The notes under the pieces are model-generated. The model saw only the letters and a list, made by a program, of their open reading frames with translations. It had not been told where the DNA came from and ran no database searches. Position numbers and translations under genes: made by a program. From positions 1-40,597 of the forward strand of contig JAYWHK010000329.1 in NCBI GenBank assembly GCA_043777755.1: DNA of 40,597 nucleotides, written 5' to 3'. How positions within the stretch are numbered: the first letter of the stretch is position 1; each line of letters starts with the position of its first letter. Below are positions 25,470 to 34,662 of this stretch, one piece after another. Origin of the DNA: CANHEE01 sp043777755 (GTDB lineage: Bacteria; Bacteroidota; Bacteroidia; Chitinophagales; Saprospiraceae).

Positions 25470-25723
25470 GTGGAATGTAAAAGTCTAAATTTAAAATTCA
25501 AAAGTCCTGTTAATCAGCAACTTATGAGTTCAAATTGTGCCATTTATTTTTTACATTTCACTGTATACGTTGGAAAGTGGTTTGGGAGTTTTGTATTTAT
25601 GCAAAATATTGAACACCAAGCGATTGCAATATCTTAATATCTAATATCCAATAATCAGTTGTATATATTTTAACTAATCTGATTATTTTTATTAATCAAA
25701 AATAATCAAAATATTCTCGAAAG
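25470..25723. other. Intergenic region upstream of the CorC-family gene
   Basis: No gene is visible. Bases ~25597-25671 resemble ~23898-23970 upstream of gcvT (for example CAAAATATTGAACACCAAGC against CAAAATACTGAACAACAAGC), a diverged direct repeat. No confident promoter was found. Confidence 0.45.
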
Positions 25724-26980
25724 TTGTTAGTAACAGGAATACTTATTTTTTTATTGTTGATAGCACTTTTTGCTGGTGCGGAGCTTGCTTTTGTATCTGC
25801 GAGCAAGCTGCGTATTCAACTCAAACGGGAAAAAGGCTCGCATCGTGGAGAGATTTTAGCAAAATTCTATGAACGTCCATCTGATTTTATCGGGGCAATG
25901 TTGGTTGGATTAAATATTGCATTGGTGGCAATTACTTCGTTGATGACGGAGTTAATTGAGCCTTTTTTAGAGCCTTTTATTCATAACGAGTTATTGTTAT
26001 TTTTAATAATTACGATTGTTATTACGCTTTTTGTCTTACTTTTTGGAGAATTTGTACCCAAAATCCTGTTTCGTTCTTATGCTGATGAAATCCTATTTTT
26101 CTTGGCTGTGCCGCTTCGTTTTTTCCTTTGGCTTTTAGCTCCTATTTCTTGGATAATGACCCGAATGGCAAAAGGTTTGTTGCGATTGGTAGGTCAAGTG
26201 CCGCAAGAGCATTTTGAAAATGATTTTAGTGCTGTTGATTTAGAAGATTTTATTAAAAATACAAGAACAGAATCAGAAGAAGAAATTGATACGCAACTTT
26301 TTGGCAATGCGCTTTACCTCAAAGAAGTGAAAGTAAAAACTTGTATGGTGCCTCGTTCTGAGATTGTTTGGACCGATATTAATGATGGTATGCCCGAATT
26401 GTTGAAAATTTTTTCAGAAACAAAAATGTCGAAAATTTTGGTTTGTGAAGGTGATTTGGACAATGTTTTGGGTTACATTCACCATCATCAAATGCTGCAT
26501 CAGCCAAAAAATATCAAAGCTGCTTTGATGAATATTTCGATTATTCCCGAAACGATGCGAGTAGATCAATTGTTGGCATTTTTTACAAAACAAAGATTGA
26601 GTTTGGCGTGTATTGTTGATGAATTTGGAAGTACAACTGGTGTGATTACATTGGAAGATATTTTGGAGCAAATTTTTGGTGATATAGAAGACGAATATGA
26701 CCAAGAAGACAATGAATACATTGCAGAGCAACTTGGTGAACAAGAGTTTCGTTTTTCTGCACGTTTGGAAATTGATTATTTAAATGAAAAATTTGCGCCT
26801 GTTATTCATTTTCCAGAAGGAGATTATTCAACACTTTCTGGTTTTATCGTAACGACAACGGGAGATATTCCTGAGCAAGGCGAAATTATAGAGTTAGATG
26901 GTTATCAATTTACGATTGAACAAGTGACTGACAAAAAAATTGAATTGGTTCACGTTAAACGTTTGTACAGCGATTTATAA
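25724..26980 (+). CDS. CorC/HlyC-family (CNNM, CBS-pair) membrane protein
   Basis: A 418-residue inner-membrane protein. The N-terminal CNNM (DUF21) domain has about four hydrophobic segments: LVTGILIFLLLIALFAGAEL, a helix around IGAMLVGLNIALVAI, a helix around LLLFLIITIVITLFVLL and a helix around FFLAVPLRFFLWLLAP. A CBS pair follows (about 205-325, with MVPRSEIVWTD and IVDEFGSTTGVITLEDILEQ). The C-terminal CorC_HlyC domain (about 335-415) has FRFSARLEIDYLN and GDYSTLSGFI. These proteins are linked to Mg2+/Co2+ handling, and related GldE supports gliding lipoproteins in this phylum; which applies is not clear. A TTG start at 25724 is used because it precedes the first transmembrane helix. Confidence 0.88.
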   Translation: MLVTGILIFLLLIALFAGAELAFVSASKLRIQLKREKGSHRGEILAKFYERPSDFIGAMLVGLNIALVAITSLMTELIEPFLEPFIHNELLLFLIITIVITLFVLLFGEFVPKILFRSYADEILFFLAVPLRFFLWLLAPISWIMTRMAKGLLRLVGQVPQEHFENDFSAVDLEDFIKNTRTESEEEIDTQLFGNALYLKEVKVKTCMVPRSEIVWTDINDGMPELLKIFSETKMSKILVCEGDLDNVLGYIHHHQMLHQPKNIKAALMNISIIPETMRVDQLLAFFTKQRLSLACIVDEFGSTTGVITLEDILEQIFGDIEDEYDQEDNEYIAEQLGEQEFRFSARLEIDYLNEKFAPVIHFPEGDYSTLSGFIVTTTGDIPEQGEIIELDGYQFTIEQVTDKKIELVHVKRLYSDL

Positions 26981-27016
26981 AAAAACCTCCACTTGGCGAA
27001 AAGTGGAGGTTTTTTT
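26980..27016. terminator. Bidirectional terminator between the CorC-family and GH13 genes
   Basis: AAAAAACCTCCACTT pairs with AAGTGGAGGTTTTTT around GGCGAA, so both strands end in T-runs. It serves the two convergent genes. Confidence 0.9.
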
Positions 27017-27039
27017 ATAAAATAAATGATGAAAACATT

Positions 27040-28782
27040 TTAATTCAACTCAAAAATCACTGATTCACAAGGTTTTAACGAACCGTCAGTAGAAGGTGTA
27101 GCGTAATTGTTAATCAACACTTTTGCTTTTGATAAATCAATACCTGTCAAATCTGCTTTGGCTACTGTTGGTTTAAAATTCAACAATACCAACAATTTAC
27201 GCCCATTTAATTCTCTTGTATAAGCATAAACAGATTCGTTGTTGGCATCAAGCAAGGTATATTTTCCATAGACTAAAGTCAATTCTTTTTTACGCAATTG
27301 AACCATTTTTCTAAAATAATTCAAGACTGAATTTTGGTCTGTTTCTTGTGCGGCAGCATTGATTGTTACGTAATTTTGATGAACTTTCAACCAAGGTTTG
27401 CCTGTTGTAAAACCAGCATTTTGCGTATTGTCCCATTGAAAAGGCGTACGTCCATTGTCACGGCAGGCAAATTTCAAATCTTCCATGAATTTTTTGAGGT
27501 CGCCACCTGTTTTTTTCAAACGAGTATATTCATTGAGCGTTGGCATATCGTTGTATTCTTCGATTTTATCAAAACGAATATTTGTCATTGCCAATTCGTC
27601 GCCATAATAGCAATAAGGCGTTCCTCGCATAGATAAGATAAAAGTATTCAACATTTTAGAAGAATAATCTCTAAATTCTGGCGCATCTGTACCAAAACGG
27701 CTCACCATACGGGCTTGGTCGTGGTTTGCCAAAAAAATCGACATCCAACCTTTTGTCGCAAAAGTACTGTCCCAACGGCTAAACGCTTCTTTTAATACGG
27801 TCAATTTGTAGCCACTTGGTTTTGCAATATCTACACATTCAAATGGATATGCCATATTCAATTCCTTGCGGTCAGCGTCCACCAAATCATGTGCATCTTG
27901 TGGTGTATTTCCAGAACCTTCTGCGACACTCAAACAATCGTATTTACTTAAAACATTTTTATTTAGTTCTTTTAAATAGTCATGTAAATGCGGTTGCATG
28001 GAATAATATTTCATAAAATTTTTCTCAAAACCTTCTGGAAAAGGCGGAAATTCTGTATTTTTTGCACAAAAAGTAAAAGCGTCCATTCGGAAACCATCAA
28101 TGCCTTTGTCCATCCAAAACGACATAATGTCTTGGATTTCTTTGCGCAATTTTGGATTTTCCCAATTCAAATCAGGTTGTTTTTGAGAAAAATAATGCAA
28201 ATAATAAGCATTGGTCAAAGAATCAAATTTCCAAGCATCGTGATTCACATCAAACAAGCTGTAGCGATAATTTGGTTTTCCTTTTTCCGCAGGCCACCAA
28301 TGAAAATAATCACGGTAAGGGCTTGTGCGAGAACTGCGGCTTTGCTTAAACCATTCGTGTTCATCGCTGCAATGATTCACAACCAAATCCATCACCAATT
28401 TGATTTTTCGCTCGTGCATACCTTTTAGCAAAGCGTCAAAATCTTCCATTGTGCCAAATTCTTTCATAATATTGCGGTAGTCGCTAATATCATAACCATT
28501 GTCATCGTTTGGAGAAGAATAAATTGGATTTAGCCAAATGACATCAATGCCAAGGCTTTTGAGGTAATCCAACTTTGAAATAATACCTTTCAAATCGCCT
28601 ACACCATCACCATTACTGTCTTTGAAACTTCGTGGATAAAGCTGATAAATTACAGCTTCTTTCCACCATTTTCTATCTGCGACACCAGAAGTATCTGCTT
28701 GTTGTGTGTGTGTTTTATCAGCATTTTTGCAAGTACTAAAAGTTAAAAGCAATGCTAATATGTAAAAAAAAATTTTAGCCAT
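27040..28782 (-). CDS. GH13 alpha-glucosidase / oligo-1,6-glucosidase-like lipoprotein
   Basis: A 580-residue glycoside hydrolase. The N-terminus (MAKIFFYILALLLTFSTC) looks like a lipoprotein signal with Cys18 as the anchor. The mature part begins with KWWKEAVIYQLYPRSFKDSN, typical of oligo-1,6-glucosidases and alpha-glucosidases. Conserved regions are MDLVVNHCSDEH (region I), GFRMDAF with nucleophile Asp234, VAEGSG with acid/base Glu288, and LANHDQ with Asp355. The C-terminal beta domain is present. It would cleave alpha-glucosides in the periplasm or at the surface. The released glucose could feed PpgK. It is not next to susC/susD homologues. A TAACTTTG -7 element lies upstream. Confidence 0.9.
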   Translation of the reverse strand: MAKIFFYILALLLTFSTCKNADKTHTQQADTSGVADRKWWKEAVIYQLYPRSFKDSNGDGVGDLKGIISKLDYLKSLGIDVIWLNPIYSSPNDDNGYDISDYRNIMKEFGTMEDFDALLKGMHERKIKLVMDLVVNHCSDEHEWFKQSRSSRTSPYRDYFHWWPAEKGKPNYRYSLFDVNHDAWKFDSLTNAYYLHYFSQKQPDLNWENPKLRKEIQDIMSFWMDKGIDGFRMDAFTFCAKNTEFPPFPEGFEKNFMKYYSMQPHLHDYLKELNKNVLSKYDCLSVAEGSGNTPQDAHDLVDADRKELNMAYPFECVDIAKPSGYKLTVLKEAFSRWDSTFATKGWMSIFLANHDQARMVSRFGTDAPEFRDYSSKMLNTFILSMRGTPYCYYGDELAMTNIRFDKIEEYNDMPTLNEYTRLKKTGGDLKKFMEDLKFACRDNGRTPFQWDNTQNAGFTTGKPWLKVHQNYVTINAAAQETDQNSVLNYFRKMVQLRKKELTLVYGKYTLLDANNESVYAYTRELNGRKLLVLLNFKPTVAKADLTGIDLSKAKVLINNYATPSTDGSLKPCESVIFELN

Positions 28783-28833
28783 TGTGTAAAATTTATGTTT
28801 TGATAAGTTTTTAAGTAGTAATGTTTAAATAAA

Positions 28834-28841
28834 CAAAGTTA
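28834..28841 (-). promoter_or_regulatory. -7 element for the GH13 gene
   Basis: The minus strand reads TAACTTTG, matching TAnnTTTG, 52 nt upstream of the start at 28782. Confidence 0.5.
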
Positions 28842-28914
28842 TAAAATTCCATAATCTATTGATAATCAAGATACTAATGACTTTTAGACTTATGACTTAT
28901 TTACTTACGACTAC

Positions 28915-31362
28915 TTATCTTCTAATAACCGCACCTAATTTTTGTTCAAATTGAGCAATCAAATTAGCCATTAAGGATTCAATGTCTTTTTCTTGCAAAC
29001 CATTTTCGGCATCGTCAAAAACAAAACTAACAGCATAAGATTTTTTCCCTTCACCCAATTTTGTTTCATCAGCAAACACATCAAAAAGGTTGGTTTCTTT
29101 CAAATATTGTTTCGCTGTTTTGTTTGCAAGAGCTTGAATATCGTTAAAGTTCACTGTTTTATCAAGTACCAATGCCAAATCACGGCGTACACTTTGGAAT
29201 TTTGACAAATTACTAAACTCTACTTTGTGCTTTTTTACAGCCGCAAAAATAGTATCCCAATTAAAATTAGCATAAAAAACAGCTTGTTTGATGCCCATTT
29301 TTTTCAAAATAGAAGTATTTACTTTTCCAAATTCAACCACTACTTGTGGTCCTCTATGAAAACGAAGGGCATACGAAAACGTATCATCTTGAATCGCTGT
29401 CATTTGATAGCCGCTTACACCAACACGGGCCAAAATGCGCTCAACTTCTCCTTTTAAGGTATAATAATCAACATTTTTATTGCTTTTATCAATCCAACTT
29501 TCTTCTTTTTGCTTTCCTGTTAAAAACAAAGACAAACGGTTGATTTCCTTGTGTTTTCCATTTTCGTTGTGGTAAGTTTTTCCAAATTCAAACAATTTCA
29601 AATCGGTATTTTGACGATTTTGGTTGTTTTCAATCGCTTCCAAACCACTGAAAAGCATCGTTGCACGCATCATATCCAACTCGATATTGAGAGAATTAGC
29701 TAAAAAAACCAACTTTTCTTTTTCAATATTCAAAATCTCGCTGTAATATTTTGACTTTGAAATACTCAATGCCATCATCTCATTGTAACCATTTCCTGCC
29801 AAATGCGACGATACCAAATTGCGTACTTGCAAAGGTTCTGGCTTGGCAGTAGATTGAATCGCACTGCGGATTTGAGTAGGAATTGTCACTTTATTAAATC
29901 CATAAACACGCAAAATCTCTTCGATAACATCTACTTCTCTTAAAACTTCCGCTTTGTTCGTAGGCACAACAGCGATAAATGATTTTCCCTGAGGATTCAA
30001 CATTTCGATTTGGAGTGCCGCCAAAATATTTTTAATGTCTTCGTTTGGAATTGGCTCGCCAATCAAACGGGTAATATTATTGTAAAAAACTTCAATTCGT
30101 GCGTTTTCTATCGGATTCGGGTAAATATCAACAATATCCGAAGCAATCTCACCGCCAGCCAATTCTTGAATCAACAAAGCTGCACGTTTGAGTGCAAAAA
30201 CACAAAGATTTGGGTCGCTTCCTTTTTCAAAAATTTTTGCAGCATCGGTTCTCAAATCGTGACGAGTAGAACTTTTACGAATTGTTTTTGCCGAAAAATG
30301 AGCCGCTTCTAAAAAAATATTTGTTGTTGTATCTTTTACGCCCGAAGTTGCTCCACCAAAAACACCACCAATGCACATTGGGTTATTTTCCGCATCGCAA
30401 ATCATCAAATCTTCTGCAAAAAGTTTGCGATCTTGGTCGTCCAAAGACTTGAAAATGGTATCTTGTGGCAACGTTTTCACAACTACTTTAACACCTTTTA
30501 TTTCATCAAAATCAAAAGCATGAAGTGGTTGTCCCAGTTCGTGCAAGACAAAATTCGTAACATCAACAATATTATTGATGGTGCGTACACCGATTGCAGT
30601 CAGACGTTTTTTCAACCAATCTGGTGAATCTTCGACTTTGACACCTTTAATACTAAGCGCAGCATAACGAGGACAAGCCAGTTCGTTTTCTACCGTTACG
30701 GGAATCGTAAGTGATTGATTGTCAATCTTAAATGAACTCACATCAGGCATTTTCACTACACCATCGTGCGCATAATTGACCTTCAATGAAGCAGCCAAAT
30801 CTTTTGCAACGCCTACATGACAAGTGGCATCACTGCGATTTGGTGTCAGACCTATCTCAATTAAAGTGTCTTTTTCTATGTTAAAATATTCACTTGCAAG
30901 AATCCCAATAGGTGTTTCGGCAGGTAAAACCATGATACCATCGTGGCTCGTACCGAGGTTCATTTCATCTTCTGCACAAATCATTCCTTCGGACATTTCA
31001 CCGTAGGTTTTTTTTGCTGAAATCTGGAACAAAGAAGAGCCATCTGCATTGTACAGTTGCGTTCCGACAGTTGCCAAAATCACTTTTTGACCTGCTTCTA
31101 CATTCGCAGCTCCACACACCACTTGTGCAGGTTTTTCTCCTCCAAAATTAACCGTACAAAGGCTCAATTTTTTTTCTTTGACTTCAAAACGAGTACAAGT
31201 TAGTACCTCGGCAGTAACAAAACCTTTCAGTCCGCCAGGAACGGTTTGTACTTCTTCAAGTCCATCAACCTCTAATCCCAAATCCGTCAAAGCAACCGAT
31301 ACTTGTTCGGGACTCAAATCAATAGTAGTATATTCTTTTAACCAATTTAATGAAACGACCAT
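28915..31362 (-). CDS. pheT: Phenylalanine-tRNA ligase beta subunit
   Basis: Beta chain of the heterotetrameric PheRS, which charges tRNA-Phe and edits Tyr-tRNA-Phe. The 815-residue length and layout are complete. The N-terminal part has SLNWLKEY and the tRNA-binding EMAP-like domain. The B3/B4 editing domain contains NNIVDVTNFVLHELGQPLHAFD. B5 follows (YNNITRLIGEPI and on), then the catalytic-like core with EVDVIEEILRVYGFNKV. The C-terminal anticodon-binding FDX-ACB domain includes FQSVRRDLALVLD. pheS is not in the window, so the subunits are split in this genome. The -7 element is at 31395-31402. Confidence 0.97.
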   Translation of the reverse strand: MVVSLNWLKEYTTIDLSPEQVSVALTDLGLEVDGLEEVQTVPGGLKGFVTAEVLTCTRFEVKEKKLSLCTVNFGGEKPAQVVCGAANVEAGQKVILATVGTQLYNADGSSLFQISAKKTYGEMSEGMICAEDEMNLGTSHDGIMVLPAETPIGILASEYFNIEKDTLIEIGLTPNRSDATCHVGVAKDLAASLKVNYAHDGVVKMPDVSSFKIDNQSLTIPVTVENELACPRYAALSIKGVKVEDSPDWLKKRLTAIGVRTINNIVDVTNFVLHELGQPLHAFDFDEIKGVKVVVKTLPQDTIFKSLDDQDRKLFAEDLMICDAENNPMCIGGVFGGATSGVKDTTTNIFLEAAHFSAKTIRKSSTRHDLRTDAAKIFEKGSDPNLCVFALKRAALLIQELAGGEIASDIVDIYPNPIENARIEVFYNNITRLIGEPIPNEDIKNILAALQIEMLNPQGKSFIAVVPTNKAEVLREVDVIEEILRVYGFNKVTIPTQIRSAIQSTAKPEPLQVRNLVSSHLAGNGYNEMMALSISKSKYYSEILNIEKEKLVFLANSLNIELDMMRATMLFSGLEAIENNQNRQNTDLKLFEFGKTYHNENGKHKEINRLSLFLTGKQKEESWIDKSNKNVDYYTLKGEVERILARVGVSGYQMTAIQDDTFSYALRFHRGPQVVVEFGKVNTSILKKMGIKQAVFYANFNWDTIFAAVKKHKVEFSNLSKFQSVRRDLALVLDKTVNFNDIQALANKTAKQYLKETNLFDVFADETKLGEGKKSYAVSFVFDDAENGLQEKDIESLMANLIAQFEQKLGAVIRR

Positions 31363-31394
31363 ATTATTGTATAAATTTTTTTGTAAATTGAGTG

Positions 31395-31402
31395 CAAAGA
31401 TA
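31395..31402 (-). promoter_or_regulatory. -7 element for pheT
   Basis: The minus strand reads TATCTTTG, a full consensus match, ~33 nt upstream of the start codon. Confidence 0.55.
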
Positions 31403-31449
31403 AAATTTTATACATAAAAAAATATATATTTGAGGAATAAAAAACGGAG

Positions 31450-31734
31450 TTGAAGCAACAAATGAAGGTGTTGCTATACTGTAACGCATAAGGTTTTACC
31501 CTTAAAAACGAAAACATAGCAAATCTACAGCACTTTGTCATCTTCAACCGTAAAGGTTGAAGAACCAGATAAGAGGTTCTCTCTAAGTTTACGCTTATTG
31601 CAAACACTTATTCCGAGTTCTTTTCGCTATCGCTCAAAGATGACAAAGTGCTGTAGGTTCTCTAAAATCCATTTTCACTAAAAGGATAAAACCTAATGCA
31701 GATGAGTATAAAAGATAGGATAGGTAGCTTCAAT
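31450..31734. repeat. Large nested inverted repeat (MITE-like or structured RNA)
   Basis: Nested arms pair across ~285 bp: TTGAAGC with GCTTCAA at the outer edge; GCATAAGGTTTTACCCTT (31486-31503) with a near-complement at 31681-31699; and a perfect 20-bp pair, CTACAGCACTTTGTCATCTT (31525-31544) with 31637-31656. The interior has small hairpins (CAACC gtaaa GGTTG; AGAACC...GGTTCT). It fills most of the gap between pheT and the lipid kinase gene, has no ORF of note, and is closer to a MITE than to a terminator. Confidence 0.8.
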
Positions 31735-31791
31735 GTATCGCATTGAGCTAAGAAGTTTTAAATAGGTATAAAAATTCTGCTTGTCCTCTTT

Positions 31792-32697
31792 TTACGGGAC
31801 GATAACCAACAAAGATTTTGGTTTTATCTCAAAAACTTGTGTTTCTTTCACGATAAAGCCTTCACCATCTACGTGAGCATAAGCTTGATTTTCAAGAAAA
31901 CTAACTTCTACTTTTTTTCCAGAAAAACGATCTGCCAAACTTGTTTTGTGCATGGATTGATTCAACATTCGCCAAAGAGAAAAGAAATAACGCCATGTTT
32001 TTGCTTTGTAGAAAGCAACAATTTCCAATTCTCCATCGTCCAAAACAGCTTTTGGTGCAATGACAAAATTATAACCGTACATGGGCGCATTGGCAACAAC
32101 AACCGAAAAGCATGCTCGATTGACAACCTCGACACCATCTACTTTGACCAAATATTCTTGGAATTTAAAATGACGGATTTGTTGAATTGATGATTTTAAA
32201 TAACCTAAAAAGCCACGTTTTTTTACTCTTTTATAAAAATAAGCTACTTTTCCATCGAAACCCATTCCAGAAAGATTGACAAAAGGTCGTCCATTAATTG
32301 TACAAGTGTCTATCAACCGAGTTGTGCCTGTATTTAAAATATGCAGTGCCTTTTTTGCCTTTCGACCCAATCCTAAGTGCATTGCAAATCCATTTCCTGA
32401 GCCTGCGGGCAAAATACCAAGTACTGTTTTCGTTCCAATTAGCGACTGCGCTACTTCATTGACCGAGCCATCTCCACCAACAGCAACCACAACATCAATA
32501 CCGCTTTCAACACATTGTTTTGCAATTTCAATAGCATGATTTGGGTATTCCGTATAGCGAATCTCATAGTCATATTGCAATTTATCAATATACGTATGTA
32601 CTTCTTTTTCAATTAAATCTTTTTGCTTAACGCCTGAAAATGGATTGAAAATGAAAACTATTTTTTTACGGAGAGCATTACTTATTGATTGGTTCAT
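31792..32697 (-). CDS. Diacylglycerol/lipid kinase family protein (YegS-like)
   Basis: A 301-residue soluble lipid kinase. The DAGK catalytic domain contains VFIFNPFSG (14-22), the nucleotide-binding GGDGSVNEV (74-82) and PAGSGNGFAMHLGL (97-110). The usual GTxND is replaced by GSGNG, common in the Bacteroidota branch. The C-terminal beta-sandwich has MYGYNFVIAPKAVLDDGELE, matching the family PxAxxDDGxxE motif. It would phosphorylate a diacylglycerol- or sphingoid-like lipid on the inner membrane; substrate cannot be assigned. It is transcribed away from the 91-residue protein gene. Confidence 0.92.
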   Translation of the reverse strand: MNQSISNALRKKIVFIFNPFSGVKQKDLIEKEVHTYIDKLQYDYEIRYTEYPNHAIEIAKQCVESGIDVVVAVGGDGSVNEVAQSLIGTKTVLGILPAGSGNGFAMHLGLGRKAKKALHILNTGTTRLIDTCTINGRPFVNLSGMGFDGKVAYFYKRVKKRGFLGYLKSSIQQIRHFKFQEYLVKVDGVEVVNRACFSVVVANAPMYGYNFVIAPKAVLDDGELEIVAFYKAKTWRYFFSLWRMLNQSMHKTSLADRFSGKKVEVSFLENQAYAHVDGEGFIVKETQVFEIKPKSLLVIVP

Positions 32698-32807
32698 TGC
32701 TTACTTCGATTCTTTTGTTTTTAAAACGCCCAAAATACTTTTTTGTTACATTATAGTCTTAAAGGAAAGTCTAATATTGGAAATTATGGGATTGTTTAAT
32801 ATTTTTT

Positions 32808-32815
32808 TAACTTTG
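32808..32815 (+). promoter_or_regulatory. -7 element for the 91-residue protein and glycosyltransferase
   Basis: TAACTTTG matches TAnnTTTG, 17 nt upstream of the ATG at 32833. An upstream in-frame ATG at 32815 lies in this element and is unlikely to be used. Confidence 0.5.
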
Positions 32816-32832
32816 TGCAAAATTTTTTATTT

Positions 32833-33108
32833 ATGAGAATAATAGGCGAGATAGCGCATCAGCGCATGAAGATTTCAGTCTTTCGCAATGACAATAGAAT
32901 TTCTATTAAGTTTGAAAATGCGCAATACGAGCAGATTTTTAAAATGAAAGAAGAAATTACAAGCGTGGAAGAAGCGCAACGCTTTGCTGACGTAGCATTG
33001 ATGGAGGCTGTTGAAAATAATTTTATCACCATGCACCAAAATAAAATCCAAGCCATGAGCCGTTTTGCACCAATACAAGACGACGATGATTTTGACGAAA
33101 TTATTTAA
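32833..33108 (+). CDS. Small conserved-looking cytoplasmic protein, function unknown
   Basis: A 91-residue protein starting MRIIGEIAHQRMKISVF. The first half is beta-like (KISVFRNDNRISIKFENAQYEQIF), the second a long helix (ITSVEEAQRFADVALMEAVE), and the end is very acidic (DDDDFDEII). No family is recognised and no signal is present. The start at 32833 is preferred because 32815 overlaps the -7 element. It is followed 18 nt later by the glycosyltransferase gene, so the two are probably co-transcribed. Confidence 0.75.
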   Translation: MRIIGEIAHQRMKISVFRNDNRISIKFENAQYEQIFKMKEEITSVEEAQRFADVALMEAVENNFITMHQNKIQAMSRFAPIQDDDDFDEII

Positions 33109-33126
33109 AATTTAGACCCAATAAAA

Positions 33127-34398
33127 ATGAGAATAGTTTGTTTCGGACCCGGTCCAAAATTCAAAGGCGGTATTTCTAACTACAATACTTCACTCGCAAA
33201 AGCACTGTCTGCGTTGCCTAATACAGAGGTTCACATTGTTTCGTGGACACAGCAATATCCCGCCATTATCCCAAGAGAATTTGTGGATAAAACAAGCAAA
33301 ACTGATTTCCTGGAAGGCTCTTCGATTAAAGTCAAGTACATCACCAATTACAATAATCCGCTGACCTGGAATGAAACAGTCAGCTATATTGCTGATTTAC
33401 AAGCAGATATGGTAATTTTTCAGTGGTCAATTGCTGTACAAGGATTACCTTTGGGCTATATGGCAAGACAATTGAAAAAGCACAAAAACATTGAAGTCAT
33501 TTTTGATATGCACTTTGTTATTCAAAAAGAAAATAGCTCTTTGGATAAGATTCTGACAAAATATGGCGTAAGCAAAGCGCACACCTACCTTACGCACGCC
33601 TACAAAACGGTGGACGAACTCAAAACGCTTTTTCCTGATAAAAAATATTTAATCAACGAAAATGGTGAACGTTCCAAAATAGCGGATTGCCAAACGGTGA
33701 TTAAATTGTACCACCCAATTTACGACCTTTTCAAGCCAAATCCTGATTTTGATGTAGAAAAATTCAAAACAGAACATGGTTTAAAGAAAAATGTCTTTTT
33801 GTTTTTTGGTTTTATCCGAAAATACAAAGGCTTACACAATGCAATTGCAGCTTTCAAAAAAGTGGCAGACGAGAGAGATGATGTTTCTTTGGTGATTTGT
33901 GGAGAATCATTTTGGGCAACTTTGGACAATTCAAAATTTTCGACGAAAGTAAAAAATGTTCTTTTTGGTTTTGCCAAAAGTATTTTTTTGAAAAAATCTG
34001 ACGACGAGCGAGAATACAATCCCTTAGCGTTGATAGAATCTTTGAATTTGCAAGACAAAACCTTGATTAAAAACGAGTTTGTTGCCAATGAAGAAGTCCA
34101 CAAATATTTTCAAATCAGTGATGTTGTGTTGCTTTTTTATTTATACGCTACACCTTCGGGCGTGGAATCACTGACCTATAATTTCAAAATGCCAATTGTC
34201 GCAGCTCGTGTAGGGCATTTTCCAGAAACGATAAAAGATGGTTTTAATGGTTATTTGGCAGAGCCAGAAAACATTGACGATATGGCAAAAGCAATGATTC
34301 GTTCTTTAGAAAACCCCATTTCTCGTGAAAATGTAAGCGAAGCCACCAAACTTATGAGTTGGGAAAATTATGCAAAAGCGATTGTGAATAAAGGATAA
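33127..34398 (+). CDS. Glycosyltransferase (GT-B fold, family 4-like)
   Basis: A 423-residue enzyme that transfers a sugar from an activated donor. The N-terminal acceptor domain starts MRIVCFGPGPKFKGGISNYN, with the glycine-rich loop typical of GT4. The C-terminal donor domain begins around NVFLFFGFIRKYKGLHNAI, where the basic residues contact the donor diphosphate. It contains the acidic active-site stretch PSGVESLTYNFKMPIVAARV (343-362), with Glu346 as the first glutamate of the retaining E-x7-E motif region. GFNGYLAEPENID is also typical. No membrane segment. Substrate is unknown; it may act in cell-surface polysaccharide or lipid glycosylation. Confidence 0.88.
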   Translation: MRIVCFGPGPKFKGGISNYNTSLAKALSALPNTEVHIVSWTQQYPAIIPREFVDKTSKTDFLEGSSIKVKYITNYNNPLTWNETVSYIADLQADMVIFQWSIAVQGLPLGYMARQLKKHKNIEVIFDMHFVIQKENSSLDKILTKYGVSKAHTYLTHAYKTVDELKTLFPDKKYLINENGERSKIADCQTVIKLYHPIYDLFKPNPDFDVEKFKTEHGLKKNVFLFFGFIRKYKGLHNAIAAFKKVADERDDVSLVICGESFWATLDNSKFSTKVKNVLFGFAKSIFLKKSDDEREYNPLALIESLNLQDKTLIKNEFVANEEVHKYFQISDVVLLFYLYATPSGVESLTYNFKMPIVAARVGHFPETIKDGFNGYLAEPENIDDMAKAMIRSLENPISRENVSEATKLMSWENYAKAIVNKG

Positions 34399-34436
34399 AA
34401 ACTGGTAAGCTATTTTTATTATTTTTTCTCATTTAT

Positions 34437-34467
34437 TTTGGTTTTCCATAAAATAAATCTATCTTTG
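34437..34467 (+). promoter_or_regulatory. Consensus promoter with a long leader
   Basis: TTTG (34437-34440), a 19-nt spacer and TATCTTTG (34460-34467), the best consensus match in the window. Transcription from here would carry a leader of about 330 nt before the ATG at 34802. Confidence 0.6.
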
Positions 34468-34530
34468 TAAATAGTTTTATCAAAGAACAGAATTTTTCTG
34501 CAAAATACTTGTGTCTCTATTGTGTAAAAT

Positions 34531-34662
34531 CTGACAGGTTTCAATCAATAAGTAAGAAGTCACAACAAGTAGGAATAAGCAGAGCGTATCTTTTTTTGTA
34601 CTCTCGTACAGAATAGAGGTGCGTTCCGTTTTCCTATTGTCTTCTTACAGGCTACCTGTCAG
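34531..34662. repeat. 132-bp nested palindrome in the leader region
   Basis: Nested complementary blocks: CTGACAGGT (34531-34539) with ACCTGTCAG (34654-34662); TAAGAAG (34553-34559) with CTTCTTA (34641-34647); TAGGAA (34570-34575) with TTCCTA (34631-34636); TGTAC with GTACA (34597-34610) at the tip, plus a CGTATCT/AGAGGTGCG stem with wobble pairs. It may be a structured leader RNA or a dispersed MITE-like repeat. The remaining parts of the 34399-34801 gap show nothing else but the promoter. Confidence 0.75.

Noticed and set aside
25724..26980. Calling the CorC/CNNM protein GldE or a hemolysin
   Set aside because: The domain layout fits the broad family, but no gliding gene (such as gldD) is adjacent, so a specific name is not supported.
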